Positions 54,379 through 62,701 of a DNA stretch of 64,000 nucleotides are shown here, piece by piece. Location: the NCBI RefSeq assembly GCF_010894405.1, contig NZ_JAAIYA010000037.1:27727-91726 (forward strand). The letters are read 5' to 3'. Source of the stretch: Pyxidicoccus caerfyrddinensis (lineage in GTDB: Bacteria; Myxococcota; Myxococcia; Myxococcales; Myxococcaceae). The notes below the pieces were generated by a model. It searched no databases and had not been told where the DNA came from. It was given only the letters and a program-made list of their open reading frames with translations. A program made the translations under genes and the position numbers. Numbering within the stretch: position 1 is the stretch's first letter; the number at the start of each line of letters is the position of its first letter.

Positions 54379-56202
54379 ATGCTCCGCCGCCTGCTGCCCA
54401 CCGTCGTCGCTCTCGTGCTCGGCCTTGTCGGCCTCGGCTGGGGTCTGGGCTACCTCCAGCGCATCTTCGCCACCGAGCGCGATGACGCCCAGGCCTCGCT
54501 CGACTCGCGGCGCAAGGCGCTGGAGCAGTACGCCCGTGCCTCGCTGGCGCAGTCGCTGCAAGACAGGCTGGAAGCCGCGCGCCCCGCGCTGGAGGCCGCG
54601 GCGGTGGACCCGCTGGTGCCCGCCACCGGCCTCTACCTGCGCGAGCGCGGAGACCAGCTCCTGCCGCGCATGGCCCTCCATGACACCGGCGACGACGCCC
54701 CCGCGAAGGAGCGCTACGCCCGGCTGCGCGCGGGCACCGAGCGCGCCGATGACGAAGAGGACCCGTGGGCGGAGCGGCTCGCGCTGGTGCGCGCGGTAGA
54801 GGGCGCCCTGGTTCGGGGAGACCGGCGCGCCTCCACGGTGGCGCTGATGGCGCTGCTCCAGCACCGCGCCCAGTACGTGCTCGCCTCCACGCGCGACGTG
54901 CCGGGTCTGCTGGTGGTGCTCGAATCGCTGGCCGAGCGCGGAGACCCGGTGCCGCAGCTCATGCACGCGCTGGTGCGCGACGGGCTGGCGGACGGCAGGG
55001 GCGGGCGGCTCGAAGGACTCCAGCGACTGCTGCTCCTGCGCCGCTCGCGCTTCACCCCGTCGGACTTCGCCTTCCTGCGCGAGCACGTGGCCGCCCTCTC
55101 CGCGAAGGTGGGCGCCCCGGTCGCGGACTTCGAGTCGCGCGCGGGCGAGCTGGCCACCGAGCCGCTCCCGCTGCCGCGCACACTCCCCGGCCCTGCGCTG
55201 GTGCGCGCCGGCTGGTACCTGGAGCCGCGCGGTGGCAGCCAGGTGCGCGGCGTGGCGGTGGACCCGGCCGCGTTGCTGGAGTCGCTCACCCGGGAGATGC
55301 GCGAGCGCGGGCTGCTCGAAGCCGACGGGCAGGTGCGGCTGCTGGGAGACTCGGAGGTGCTGTCGCTGGACGCGCTGCCCCTCTCGGTGGACACGCCCGA
55401 GTGGGCGCGCGCGCAGGGGGCGCTGGAGCGGCGCTACCGGCTGAAGACGGGCATGGTGGCGCTGTGCGGCGTGCTGGCGCTGGCCATCTTCGCGCTGGCC
55501 TTCGTGGCGCAGCAGCGCAAGTTCCGCTTCCTGGAGCTGAAGAGCGACTTCGTGGCCACCGTGTCGCACGAGCTGCGCACGCCGCTGGCGTCCATCCGCC
55601 TGCTGGCGGAGACGCTGGAGTGGCGGCTCGCGGAAGGCACGGACGCGCGTGACTACCCCGCGCGCATCGTCCGCGAGGCGGACGGGCTGGGCTTCCTCGT
55701 GGAGAACCTCCTGTCCTTCAACCGCATCGACAAGGGCCGCTGGGTGCCGAGGCTGGAGCCCGTGCGCCTCGACGAGCTCATCTCCCTGCTGCGCAGGGAC
55801 TTGGAGGCCTGGTCGAAGGTGCCGGTGGAGCTGGAGGCGCAGGTCGGCGAGATGGCCTTCCGCGCGGACGCGCAGCTGCTGCGCCTGCTCCTGTCCAACC
55901 TCGCGCGCAACGCCTGTGCCTACAACACACGCAGCCCCGTACGCCTGCGCGTGGAGGCGCTCCCGGGCGGACGGGTGCGCTTCTCGGACAACGGCATTGG
56001 CATTCCCCAGGCGCAGTGGGAGACCGTCTTCGAGGAGTTCGTCCGCCTGCCGGGCCAGGGGCGGGACGTTCCCGGCAGCGGCCTGGGTCTGGCACTCTGC
56101 CGCCGCATCATGCGCCTGCATGGGGGGAGCCTGCGCGTCGCGGCCTCCAGCCCCGAGGGCACCACCTTCGAGCTCACGTTTCCCCCCACGGTGACGACAT
56201 GA
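54379..56202 (+). CDS. two-component sensor histidine kinase
   Basis: A 607-residue membrane sensor. Helix 1 is at about 7-27 and helix 2 at about 359-378 (MVALCGVLALAIFALAFVAQ), enclosing a periplasmic sensor region of about 330 residues, mostly helical. The transmitter has the H box FVATVSHELRTPLASIRLLAETLE (phospho-His397), the N box NLARNACAYN, G1 DNGIGIP (about 536-543) and G2 GSGLGLAL (about 566). No HAMP domain is obvious. Its stop overlaps the response-regulator start (ATGA), so this is a standard two-gene system. The signal is unknown. Confidence 0.94.
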   Translation: MLRRLLPTVVALVLGLVGLGWGLGYLQRIFATERDDAQASLDSRRKALEQYARASLAQSLQDRLEAARPALEAAAVDPLVPATGLYLRERGDQLLPRMALHDTGDDAPAKERYARLRAGTERADDEEDPWAERLALVRAVEGALVRGDRRASTVALMALLQHRAQYVLASTRDVPGLLVVLESLAERGDPVPQLMHALVRDGLADGRGGRLEGLQRLLLLRRSRFTPSDFAFLREHVAALSAKVGAPVADFESRAGELATEPLPLPRTLPGPALVRAGWYLEPRGGSQVRGVAVDPAALLESLTREMRERGLLEADGQVRLLGDSEVLSLDALPLSVDTPEWARAQGALERRYRLKTGMVALCGVLALAIFALAFVAQQRKFRFLELKSDFVATVSHELRTPLASIRLLAETLEWRLAEGTDARDYPARIVREADGLGFLVENLLSFNRIDKGRWVPRLEPVRLDELISLLRRDLEAWSKVPVELEAQVGEMAFRADAQLLRLLLSNLARNACAYNTRSPVRLRVEALPGGRVRFSDNGIGIPQAQWETVFEEFVRLPGQGRDVPGSGLGLALCRRIMRLHGGSLRVAASSPEGTTFELTFPPTVTT

Positions 56203-56900
56203 CCTCTTCCCAGCCTGGCATCCTCGTCGTGGAGGACGACACCAACCTGCGGCTCGCGCTGCGCGACAACCTGGAGAACCAGGGTGGCTACGCGGTGGAG
56301 GAGGCCACCAACGTGCGCGAGGCACGCGAGCACCTCGCGAAGCGCTCCTTCCAGCTCGTCCTGCTGGACGTGATGCTGCCGGACGGCGACGGCTACACGC
56401 TGTGCCGCTCGCTGCGGGACGAGGGCGTGACGACACCGGTGCTGATGCTCACCGCGCGCACGCTGGAGGACGACGTGGTGCGCGGCTTCGAGGCGGGCGC
56501 GCAGGACTACCTGGGCAAGCCCTACCGGCTGCGCGAGTTGCTGGCCCGCGTGGGCGCGCTGGTGAAGCGCTCCGGCGGCGCGCCGACGAAGCAGGTGCGC
56601 TTCGCCGGCTACAAGATGGACCTGGACCGCCGCAAGCTGGAGTCGCCCGACGGCGCGGCGGTGGAGCTGACGCGCACCGAGTTCGACCTGCTGGCCTTCC
56701 TCGTGCGCGAGAAGGAGCGGGTGCTGCGCCGCGACGACATCCTGGACGCGGTGTGGGGCCGCGACGTCGTCGTGGATCCGCACACCGTGGACAACTTCGT
56801 CTCCAGCCTGAAGAAGAAGCTCGGCTGGAACAGCGCCTCGCGCTTCGCCATCCAGACGGTGCGCGGCGTGGGCTACCGCATGGAAATCGAGGCGCCCTGA
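56199..56900 (+). CDS. OmpR-family response regulator
   Basis: A 233-residue cytoplasmic regulator. The receiver domain has the acidic pocket VVEDD (10-14), phospho-acceptor Asp57 in LLDVMLPDGDGY, a Thr in LTAR (85) and Lys107 in YLGKPYRL. The C-terminal winged helix (about 130-230) includes ELTRTEFDLLAFLVREKERVLRRDDILDAVWG and TVDNFVSSLKKKLG. It is the partner of the histidine kinase upstream, with a 4-nt overlap. It converges with the deiminase operon with a gap of four bases. Confidence 0.95.
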   Translation: MTSSQPGILVVEDDTNLRLALRDNLENQGGYAVEEATNVREAREHLAKRSFQLVLLDVMLPDGDGYTLCRSLRDEGVTTPVLMLTARTLEDDVVRGFEAGAQDYLGKPYRLRELLARVGALVKRSGGAPTKQVRFAGYKMDLDRRKLESPDGAAVELTRTEFDLLAFLVREKERVLRRDDILDAVWGRDVVVDPHTVDNFVSSLKKKLGWNSASRFAIQTVRGVGYRMEIEAP

Positions 56901-56904
56901 GCCT

Positions 56905-57825
56905 TCAGCGCAGCGGGTTGTGCCGCAGCCGCTCGGCCAGGGCGTCCAGCGCGGCCAGCCCGGACGCGTCCGCGTGGAGCCGGGCCTCGTCGATGAGCGA
57001 GGCCGTCTCCGGCGCGTCCACCCGCAGCACGGCGTTGGACAGGGCCTGACGTACGTCACCCGTGTAGTGCGAGTACGCGCGCACCAGCGCCTCCGCCGCC
57101 ACGCGACGCACGGCGCCTTCCTCGGAGCGGGCGCTCGCTCCGGACGTCTTCCACGCCCAGGCGGAGCCGGCGTCTCCGAGCGAGCGCGCCAGCCTCCGCG
57201 CCTCCTCGGGCCCGGGCCGGGCCGCCAGCGCGTCGGCGAGCGCACGCGCCGCCACCAGCAGGCGGCACTCGCCCAGCTTCTCCTGCGCGGCCTCGCCCCG
57301 GGGGCCACCCTGGCGCGAGACGGCGATGAGCATCTGTGCCGCCTCCAGCGTCTCCATCCGCGCCAGCGCGCCCGCCGCCGCGCGCAGCACGGGCGCTCGC
57401 GTGTCCGCTCCCGTCTCCAGGAGGTCCTTCCACAGCGGCACCAGGCGCGCGTCGCGCAGCTCGCCCAGCGCCTCCATCAGCCCCACCGCCAGCGCGAGCC
57501 GCGCCGAGTTCTGCTCCATTCCCTTCGCCTGCTCGGATGGGAAGGCGAGCCGCTCCACCATGGGCCACAGCGCGTCCGGGCCCAGCTCCCTGAAGAGGGG
57601 CGAGACGGAGGCCAGCGTGCCCCGCTTCCTCGCGTCCAGCAGTCCCACCCGCGACACGGCCGAGTCCACCCGCGCGAAGGCTTCGGGGCGCTCCTTCCGG
57701 GCGCGAGCAATCTGCTCCTGCAGCACCGCCTGCCAGCTGCCCGCGAGCGGCGCGTCCGCCGCCCCCGCCGTCAGCGCGGTGAGCAGCAGGGCGGCCCCGA
57801 GGCACCGGTACACGTCACGCCTCAT
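56905..57825 (-). CDS. exported helical-repeat protein in deiminase operon
   Basis: A 306-residue exported protein. The ATG at 57825 overlaps the deiminase stop (ATGA), which decides the start; a farther ATG at 57843 is less likely. A signal peptide (ending LTAGAADA) is followed by helical units such as AFARVDSAVSRVGLLDARKR, VLRAAAGALARMETLEAAQ and ALADALAARPGPEEARRLA, a HEAT-like pattern. No catalytic motif is seen. Because it is translationally coupled to the deiminase, it may serve as a partner or substrate-binding subunit. Confidence 0.75.
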   Translation of the reverse strand: MRRDVYRCLGAALLLTALTAGAADAPLAGSWQAVLQEQIARARKERPEAFARVDSAVSRVGLLDARKRGTLASVSPLFRELGPDALWPMVERLAFPSEQAKGMEQNSARLALAVGLMEALGELRDARLVPLWKDLLETGADTRAPVLRAAAGALARMETLEAAQMLIAVSRQGGPRGEAAQEKLGECRLLVAARALADALAARPGPEEARRLARSLGDAGSAWAWKTSGASARSEEGAVRRVAAEALVRAYSHYTGDVRQALSNAVLRVDAPETASLIDEARLHADASGLAALDALAERLRHNPLR

Positions 57826-59684
57826 CGTCCGCCCTCCCACCACTTCGTCGCGGGGACCTCGCGCGCGCTGTTGGTGGCGCAGTGCACCTGGCCACCGCCG
57901 ATGTGGTACGGGCTCCAGACGTCACTCCAGTGCACGCGGATGCCGTACGCGGCGAGCGCCTCCTCGAAGTGCGTCTTGAAGGGGTCCTTCCCGTCGACCA
58001 GCGGTCCGTGGGGCTCCGGGGCAATCACCTGCGTAGCGGACACGGCCAGCAGGTTGAGCATCGCGGGCTGCAGCGCGGACAGGCCCCCCGTCACCTCCTG
58101 GAAGAGGAAGGGCACGCGGATGATTTCCGCGTCGGTGAGGCCCGTCTCCTCCTGGAGGATGGCGCGCTGCGTGTCGATTTCCAGCGCGGCCAGCGCGCTC
58201 GCGTCCATGACGCCGGCGTTGTCGAGCACCTCGGAGACAGTCAATTCCGCGGGCCGCTCGAAGCCCCAGGTCAACCCGGTGAAGAGCTTCGCGTCCCCGT
58301 GCCCTTGGGCCTGCAGGTCCATCAGCATCCGCCGCGCGAGGGCCGGGTCGGCCATCAGCACCACCCAGCCGCGCGGGGTGTTCGCGGGCAGGAAGCTGAA
58401 GGTCTCGTCCACGTGGCTGACGTTGAGCCACGAGGTGTCCACGTACACGGGCGGCTGCACCCCCTGCGCTTCGAGGAGGCGCGTGAAGCTGGGGTCCGGC
58501 TGGAAGTCCGGCCGCGTGTCCGGGCCCCGGCCTCGGAAGAGCCGGCCCAGCGGATACGTCACGCCGTCCTTCTCGTACGGGGGGATGACCTCGGTGTTGC
58601 CGAACGAGTTGAGCGTCTGCGACTCCTCCGACATGCCCGGCTCGTACTGCTGCACGGCGGCCTGGTTGCGGCCCCGCAGCCGGAAGGCCATGCGGCCCGC
58701 GACGCGCAACGCGGCGTCCTTCTCCGGGGCGATGACGAAGGGTGCGCGGTAGTTCACCTGGATGACGTGCTGCGCGCCGCCAGGGGCGGGCATCGACATG
58801 TACGCCGGCTCGAGGAAGTCCTGCGTCCAGAGGTCTTCCACCTCGAGCTCGAACAGCGACACCGGCCGCTCGGCGCCCGTCAGCGTGGCGCGCAGGTCCT
58901 TCCGGAACCGCGCCGCGTCCAGGTCGTCCGCGACCTTGGAGACGAAGACGCTCTCGGCGGGGGACAGGTGGTGGAACATCACCACCGGCGCCACGCGCAG
59001 GCGGACGATGTCCTGGAACTCGGTGTCCGAGAGGCGGTTGCGGCTGCGGTTGATGGTGAGCCGCACGTCCGCGAAGCCGTCCCACATGCTCGGGTCCCTC
59101 ACGATGTCGTTGGCCTCGATGGCCAGCTCCATGCCCCGGCGCAGCTGCGCCGCGGTGAGGAATAGCTGCGAGGGATTGCGCTGCGAGGAGTAGGTGTCTC
59201 CGAACTTCTTGAACAGGCGCACCTTCTGCGCCGCCGGCCCGAGGACGGTGACGGAGCCGACGGCATAGTCGGGCGCCTCCGGCCACGGCGCGATGCGCAG
59301 GCGCGCGAGGTCTTCCAGGTCCTCCTCGCCATTCACCTCCGCGTCCCGGGCGTCATTGCACACGGACAGCTGGTCGTCGCCCAGCGTGCGGGGGGACAGC
59401 GAGAACGGACAGATGCCCTCGTCGTCGTCGATGTTGGCGAGGAAGATGGCGCCACGCTCGGCGCGCCAGCTGTCCTCGCCCTCGTCGTCCGCCAGGTCCA
59501 CCACCCCGTCGCGATTCACGTCCGCGCGCAGGTCCACGACGGGGGTGAAGGGGCCCGTGAGGCGCACGGCGCTGGGGAGCGGAAATCCCTCGGGCTGCTG
59601 GACGGGCTCACAGCCGCCGGCCAGCAGCAGGGGAAGGAGCAGGAAGGTGAGGTGGCGTGCGCGTACACGCGGGGTTGCCCACAT
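57822..59684 (-). CDS. lipoprotein peptidyl-arginine deiminase
   Basis: A 620-residue protein-arginine deiminase (PAD family), which turns arginine in proteins into citrulline. Signal and lipobox LAGGC (Cys25). An Asp/Glu-rich N-terminal region (DVNRDGVVDLADDEGED) could bind calcium, as in eukaryotic PADs. The catalytic set of human PAD4 is all present: Asp289 in WTQDFLEPAY, His424 and Asp426 in SHVDETFSFLP, and Cys602 in GGGQVHCATNSAREVP. The protein would sit on the outer or inner membrane surface. It overlaps the next operon gene by 4 nt. The start at 59684 is set by the signal peptide; its ribosome site is weak. Confidence 0.93.
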   Translation of the reverse strand: MWATPRVRARHLTFLLLPLLLAGGCEPVQQPEGFPLPSAVRLTGPFTPVVDLRADVNRDGVVDLADDEGEDSWRAERGAIFLANIDDDEGICPFSLSPRTLGDDQLSVCNDARDAEVNGEEDLEDLARLRIAPWPEAPDYAVGSVTVLGPAAQKVRLFKKFGDTYSSQRNPSQLFLTAAQLRRGMELAIEANDIVRDPSMWDGFADVRLTINRSRNRLSDTEFQDIVRLRVAPVVMFHHLSPAESVFVSKVADDLDAARFRKDLRATLTGAERPVSLFELEVEDLWTQDFLEPAYMSMPAPGGAQHVIQVNYRAPFVIAPEKDAALRVAGRMAFRLRGRNQAAVQQYEPGMSEESQTLNSFGNTEVIPPYEKDGVTYPLGRLFRGRGPDTRPDFQPDPSFTRLLEAQGVQPPVYVDTSWLNVSHVDETFSFLPANTPRGWVVLMADPALARRMLMDLQAQGHGDAKLFTGLTWGFERPAELTVSEVLDNAGVMDASALAALEIDTQRAILQEETGLTDAEIIRVPFLFQEVTGGLSALQPAMLNLLAVSATQVIAPEPHGPLVDGKDPFKTHFEEALAAYGIRVHWSDVWSPYHIGGGQVHCATNSAREVPATKWWEGGR

Positions 59685-59875
59685 GAGGAAGGCGCTCTCG
59701 GTATACGGACGACCGGCCCGGCGCCGAAGGGCGCCCGTCCATCTGCTTGGGGCGCATACGAATGACAACCCGGCGCCGAGGTCAAGTGACGATGCGTGGG
59801 GGCCCCGTTCACCTCCAGGCGGAAACCACTTTTTGACAAGGCAGGTAGGGTTGAGTGTGTGGTGGGGGGCTCGTT

Positions 59876-61126
59876 ATGCAGGCGGCCATGACGGACACGG
59901 TTCGCTACGCCCTGGATGCCACGGTGCTCTCCCAGAAGTCTCCGGGCGAGGCCCCGCCAGCGCCCGCCGCCACGACACGCCGCAACACGGTGCTGCCGCG
60001 GGTGGAATGGAAGGGAGACCGGGCGGACCTCGTCCCACCCCAGCGCGAGCGCTTCGAGGAGATGCGCCCGCTGGGGCAGGGCGGCATGGGCGAGGTGGTG
60101 CTGCTGAAGGACCACGACATCGAGCGGCTGGTGGCGCTCAAGCGGCTGCCGGAGGGCGCGGACCTGGACCGGGTGCTGCGCTTCGTGGAGGAGATTCGCA
60201 CCGTCGGCCAGCTGGACCACCCGAACATCGTCCCGGTGCACGACGTGGGCATCGACGAGCGCGGCCGGTACTTCTTCGTGATGAAGCACCTGCACGGCGA
60301 CACGCTGGAGTCCATCATCGCGAAGCTGCGGCGCGGGGATAAGGCCACGCACGAGCGCTTCGGCTTCCGGGCGCGGGTGCAAATCTGCCTCGGGGTGCTC
60401 AACGCCGTCGCGTACGCGCACCGCAAGGGCATCATCCACCGCGACTTGAAGCCCGCGAACATCATGGTGGGCCCCTTCGGCGAGGTGACGGTGATGGACT
60501 GGGGCCTGGCCCGGCCGGTGCGGACGGCGGCGCAGGCCCAGGCGCCGGACAGCCAGGGCGTGGCGATGCGCATCCACCCGGTGCCCGCGGTGAGCCCGCG
60601 GGAGGCCGTCTCGCTGCGCACGCAGGTGGGCTCCGTCATCGGCACGCCGCTCTACATGTCCCCGGAGCAGGCGCGCGGCGAGGACACGCTGGACGCGCGC
60701 AGTGACGTCTACAGCCTCGCCGTGCTGTTCCACGAGCTGCTCTTCCTGCGGCACTACCTGGAGGGGCGCGAGTCGCTCGCGGAAATCCTGGACGGGGTGC
60801 AGCAGGTGAAGCCCGCGGTGGACGCGCTCCAGTCGAACCCGCACCAGTCGCACGTGCCCGCGGAGCTGTCGTGGTTCGTGTCGAGGGGCTTCCAGAAGGA
60901 CGCGGAGAAGCGCTACCAGTCGGTGGAGGAGATGATTGAAGCGCTCCAGTCCATGATGGACGGCCACATCGTGGTGCAGTGCCAGCGCACCATGCTCAAG
61001 CGCGGCCTCCACGAGTTGCTGCGCTTCGTGGACCGCAACCCGGTGGCGGTCATCGTCGGGAGCACCTTCGGCTCGCTGGCCGTGCTGGGCTCCATCGCCT
61101 ACACGCTGATGTCCCTGCTGGGCTGA
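59876..61126 (+). CDS. C-tail-anchored Ser/Thr protein kinase
   Basis: A 416-residue eukaryote-type kinase. An N-terminal tail of about 60 residues precedes the kinase domain: LGQGGMGEVVLL, Lys in LVALKRL, HRDLKPANIM with the catalytic Asp, and DWGLA in place of DFG, a known variant in bacterial kinases. TPLYMSPEQARGEDTLDARSDVYSLAVLFHELL follows. A single helix near the C-terminus (about 388-410) would anchor it with the kinase in the cytoplasm and almost no external part. The ATG at 59876 is preceded by a GGGGGG tract; the ATG at 59888 is possible. It is upstream of the pilT-like gene but separated by 173 nt with its own promoter. Confidence 0.92.
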   Translation: MQAAMTDTVRYALDATVLSQKSPGEAPPAPAATTRRNTVLPRVEWKGDRADLVPPQRERFEEMRPLGQGGMGEVVLLKDHDIERLVALKRLPEGADLDRVLRFVEEIRTVGQLDHPNIVPVHDVGIDERGRYFFVMKHLHGDTLESIIAKLRRGDKATHERFGFRARVQICLGVLNAVAYAHRKGIIHRDLKPANIMVGPFGEVTVMDWGLARPVRTAAQAQAPDSQGVAMRIHPVPAVSPREAVSLRTQVGSVIGTPLYMSPEQARGEDTLDARSDVYSLAVLFHELLFLRHYLEGRESLAEILDGVQQVKPAVDALQSNPHQSHVPAELSWFVSRGFQKDAEKRYQSVEEMIEALQSMMDGHIVVQCQRTMLKRGLHELLRFVDRNPVAVIVGSTFGSLAVLGSIAYTLMSLLG

Positions 61127-61253
61127 GCGCGCGCACGGCGGCCAGGCAGGCGACCCCGGCGGGCGACAAAGTGTCCCGGCCCGTCCGAAGTCACTCCGAC
61201 AATCCGGCAGGGCGGCCGTCCCGTGCCCTCACGGACCACGCTCGCGGGGCTGT

Positions 61254-61269
61254 CGGCACGTGCATTGCT
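61254..61269 (+). promoter_or_regulatory. probable sigma-54 promoter of the pilT-like gene
   Basis: CGGCAC-GTGCA-TTGCT matches the -24/-12 consensus TGGCAC-N5-TTGCW with one mismatch, and GG and GC are exactly 10 bp apart. Predicted transcription start is near 61280, just before the AGGAGG site (61285-61290) and ATG 61300, so geometry fits well. Type IV pilus genes of myxobacteria are often sigma-54 dependent. Confidence 0.6.
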
Positions 61270-61299
61270 CTTACGTGGCGGGTCAGGAGGATGACCCGC

Positions 61300-62529
61300 A
61301 TGCAGCTCGCAGCCATCATTCGTCGTGCCCGGGAGCAGGGGGCCAGCGACGTCCACCTCGAGGGCGGCATGCCCATGGCGCTGCGCGTGCGAGGCGCGCT
61401 GCGACTGGTGGGCGAGCCACTGTCCGCTTCCACGCTCACCGTTCTGGCCCGTGAGGTGGTGGGCGAGGAAGGCTGGCCCGAGTTCCTGGAGCGCTGCTCG
61501 TACGACGTGTCGCGCACGCTGGAAGGACAGCGCATCCGCATCAACGTGCTGCGCAGCGCGCGGGGCGTGGGCTTCGCCATCCGGCTCCTGTCCACGTCCC
61601 AGGCGACGCTGAAGCGGCTGAACCTGCACCCGGACCTGCGCAGGCTCGTGGAGCCCACGCATGGGCTGGTGCTGGTGTGCGGGCCCACGGGCTCGGGCAA
61701 GACGTCCACGCTGGCGGCGCTGCTCCAGGAGCTGAACCTGGGGGAGTCGCGCCACATCATCACCGTGGAGAGCCCCATCGAGTACGCGCTGGTGCCCCGG
61801 CTGTCCTTCATCCGCCAGCGCGAGGTGGGGCGCGACACGCCGTCCTTCGAGCAGGCGCTCATCGACGCGATGCGGGAGGACCCGGACGTGCTGATGGTGG
61901 GAGAGATGCGCGAGCCGGAGGTGATGCGCCTGACGCTGAACGCGGCGGAGACGGGACACCTGGTGCTGGCCACGGTGCACTCGGCCAGCGCGAGCGAGGC
62001 GCTCTCGCGGGTGGTGTCGGCGTTTCCCTCGGAGATGCAGGCGGCGGTGTGCGCGCAGCTCGCGGACTGCCTCGTGGGCGTGGTGTGCCAGCGGCTGCGC
62101 TACCGGCCGGAGGTGGGCCTGCGCGTGCCCGAGTGCGAGGTGCTCATGGGCAGCACGCCGGTAAAGAGCATCGTGAGACAGGGGCACTTCTACAAGATTC
62201 CCTCGGCCATCGAGACCGGCGCCGCTGACGGCTGCTGGTCCTTCCCGCGCTACGCGGAGTGGTTGGCGCGGAAGACGGACTGGAGCCAGCCCTCCACCTC
62301 GTCCGAGGAGGCTCCCCCGGCCGCACCCGAGCCCGCGCCCGAGCCGCTCCTTCCCGCAGCCCGGCCCCGGCCCGTTGCCGTCACGCGGCTGCCCGCGAGG
62401 ACGCGGCGGAGTGCGTCTCCCGCGAAGCCCACGGAGTCCCGTGCCGCCGAGGAGGGCGTCTTCGTCATCCCCGGGGAGCAGGACGACCTGGTGTCCATCA
62501 TCCGTGAGCTGGAAGGGGATGGTGGTTGA
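61300..62529 (+). CDS. PilT/PilU-like pilus retraction ATPase
   Basis: A 409-residue secretion-family ATPase. Walker A GPTGSGKTS, Asp box in IITVESPIEYAL, Walker B DPDVLMVGEMREPE and His box TGHLVLATVHSASASEAL place it in the PilT/PilU family that powers retraction of type IV pili, which myxobacteria use for social motility. After the core (about 1-345) is an unusual Pro/Ala-rich tail of about 60 residues (PAAPEPAPEPLLPA) ending in DDLVSIIRELEGDGG. The ATG at 61300 has AGGAGG 9 nt upstream; the ATG at 61291 abuts that site. Whether it retracts pili or serves a different machine is unknown; no other pil genes are in the window. Confidence 0.88.
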   Translation: MQLAAIIRRAREQGASDVHLEGGMPMALRVRGALRLVGEPLSASTLTVLAREVVGEEGWPEFLERCSYDVSRTLEGQRIRINVLRSARGVGFAIRLLSTSQATLKRLNLHPDLRRLVEPTHGLVLVCGPTGSGKTSTLAALLQELNLGESRHIITVESPIEYALVPRLSFIRQREVGRDTPSFEQALIDAMREDPDVLMVGEMREPEVMRLTLNAAETGHLVLATVHSASASEALSRVVSAFPSEMQAAVCAQLADCLVGVVCQRLRYRPEVGLRVPECEVLMGSTPVKSIVRQGHFYKIPSAIETGAADGCWSFPRYAEWLARKTDWSQPSTSSEEAPPAAPEPAPEPLLPAARPRPVAVTRLPARTRRSASPAKPTESRAAEEGVFVIPGEQDDLVSIIRELEGDGG

Positions 62530-62684
62530 GGGAGGCGGCTCCTCCATCTCGGGAGCCCGGGCCGACGTGGTGTCCATCATCCGCGAGCTGGATGGGGATG
62601 GTGGTTGAGGGAGGCGGCTCCTCCATCTCGGGAGCCCAGGACGACGTGGCGTCCATCATCCGCGAGCTGGAAGGGGACGGGAGC
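62448..62684 (+). repeat. three 79-bp tandem repeats at the pilT-like 3' end
   Basis: Copy 1 (about 62448-62526) is the diverged coding 3' end of the pilT-like gene; copies 2 (62527-62605) and 3 (62606-62684) follow and are nearly identical to each other. Each encodes a version of IS/PG-x-x-DDV-SIIRELEGDG in a frame shifted by +1 relative to the copy before, and each ends with a TGA (62527, 62606, 62685). The phase shift follows from 79 = 3 x 26 + 1. Confidence 0.92.
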
Positions 62685-62701
62685 TGAGTATCCTGGAGGG
62701 G

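Noticed and set aside
59833..59838. TTGACA as a -35 box before the C-tail-anchored kinase gene
   Set aside because: No acceptable -10 hexamer is found 16-18 bp downstream (TGTGTG there), so a sigma-70 promoter is not supported.
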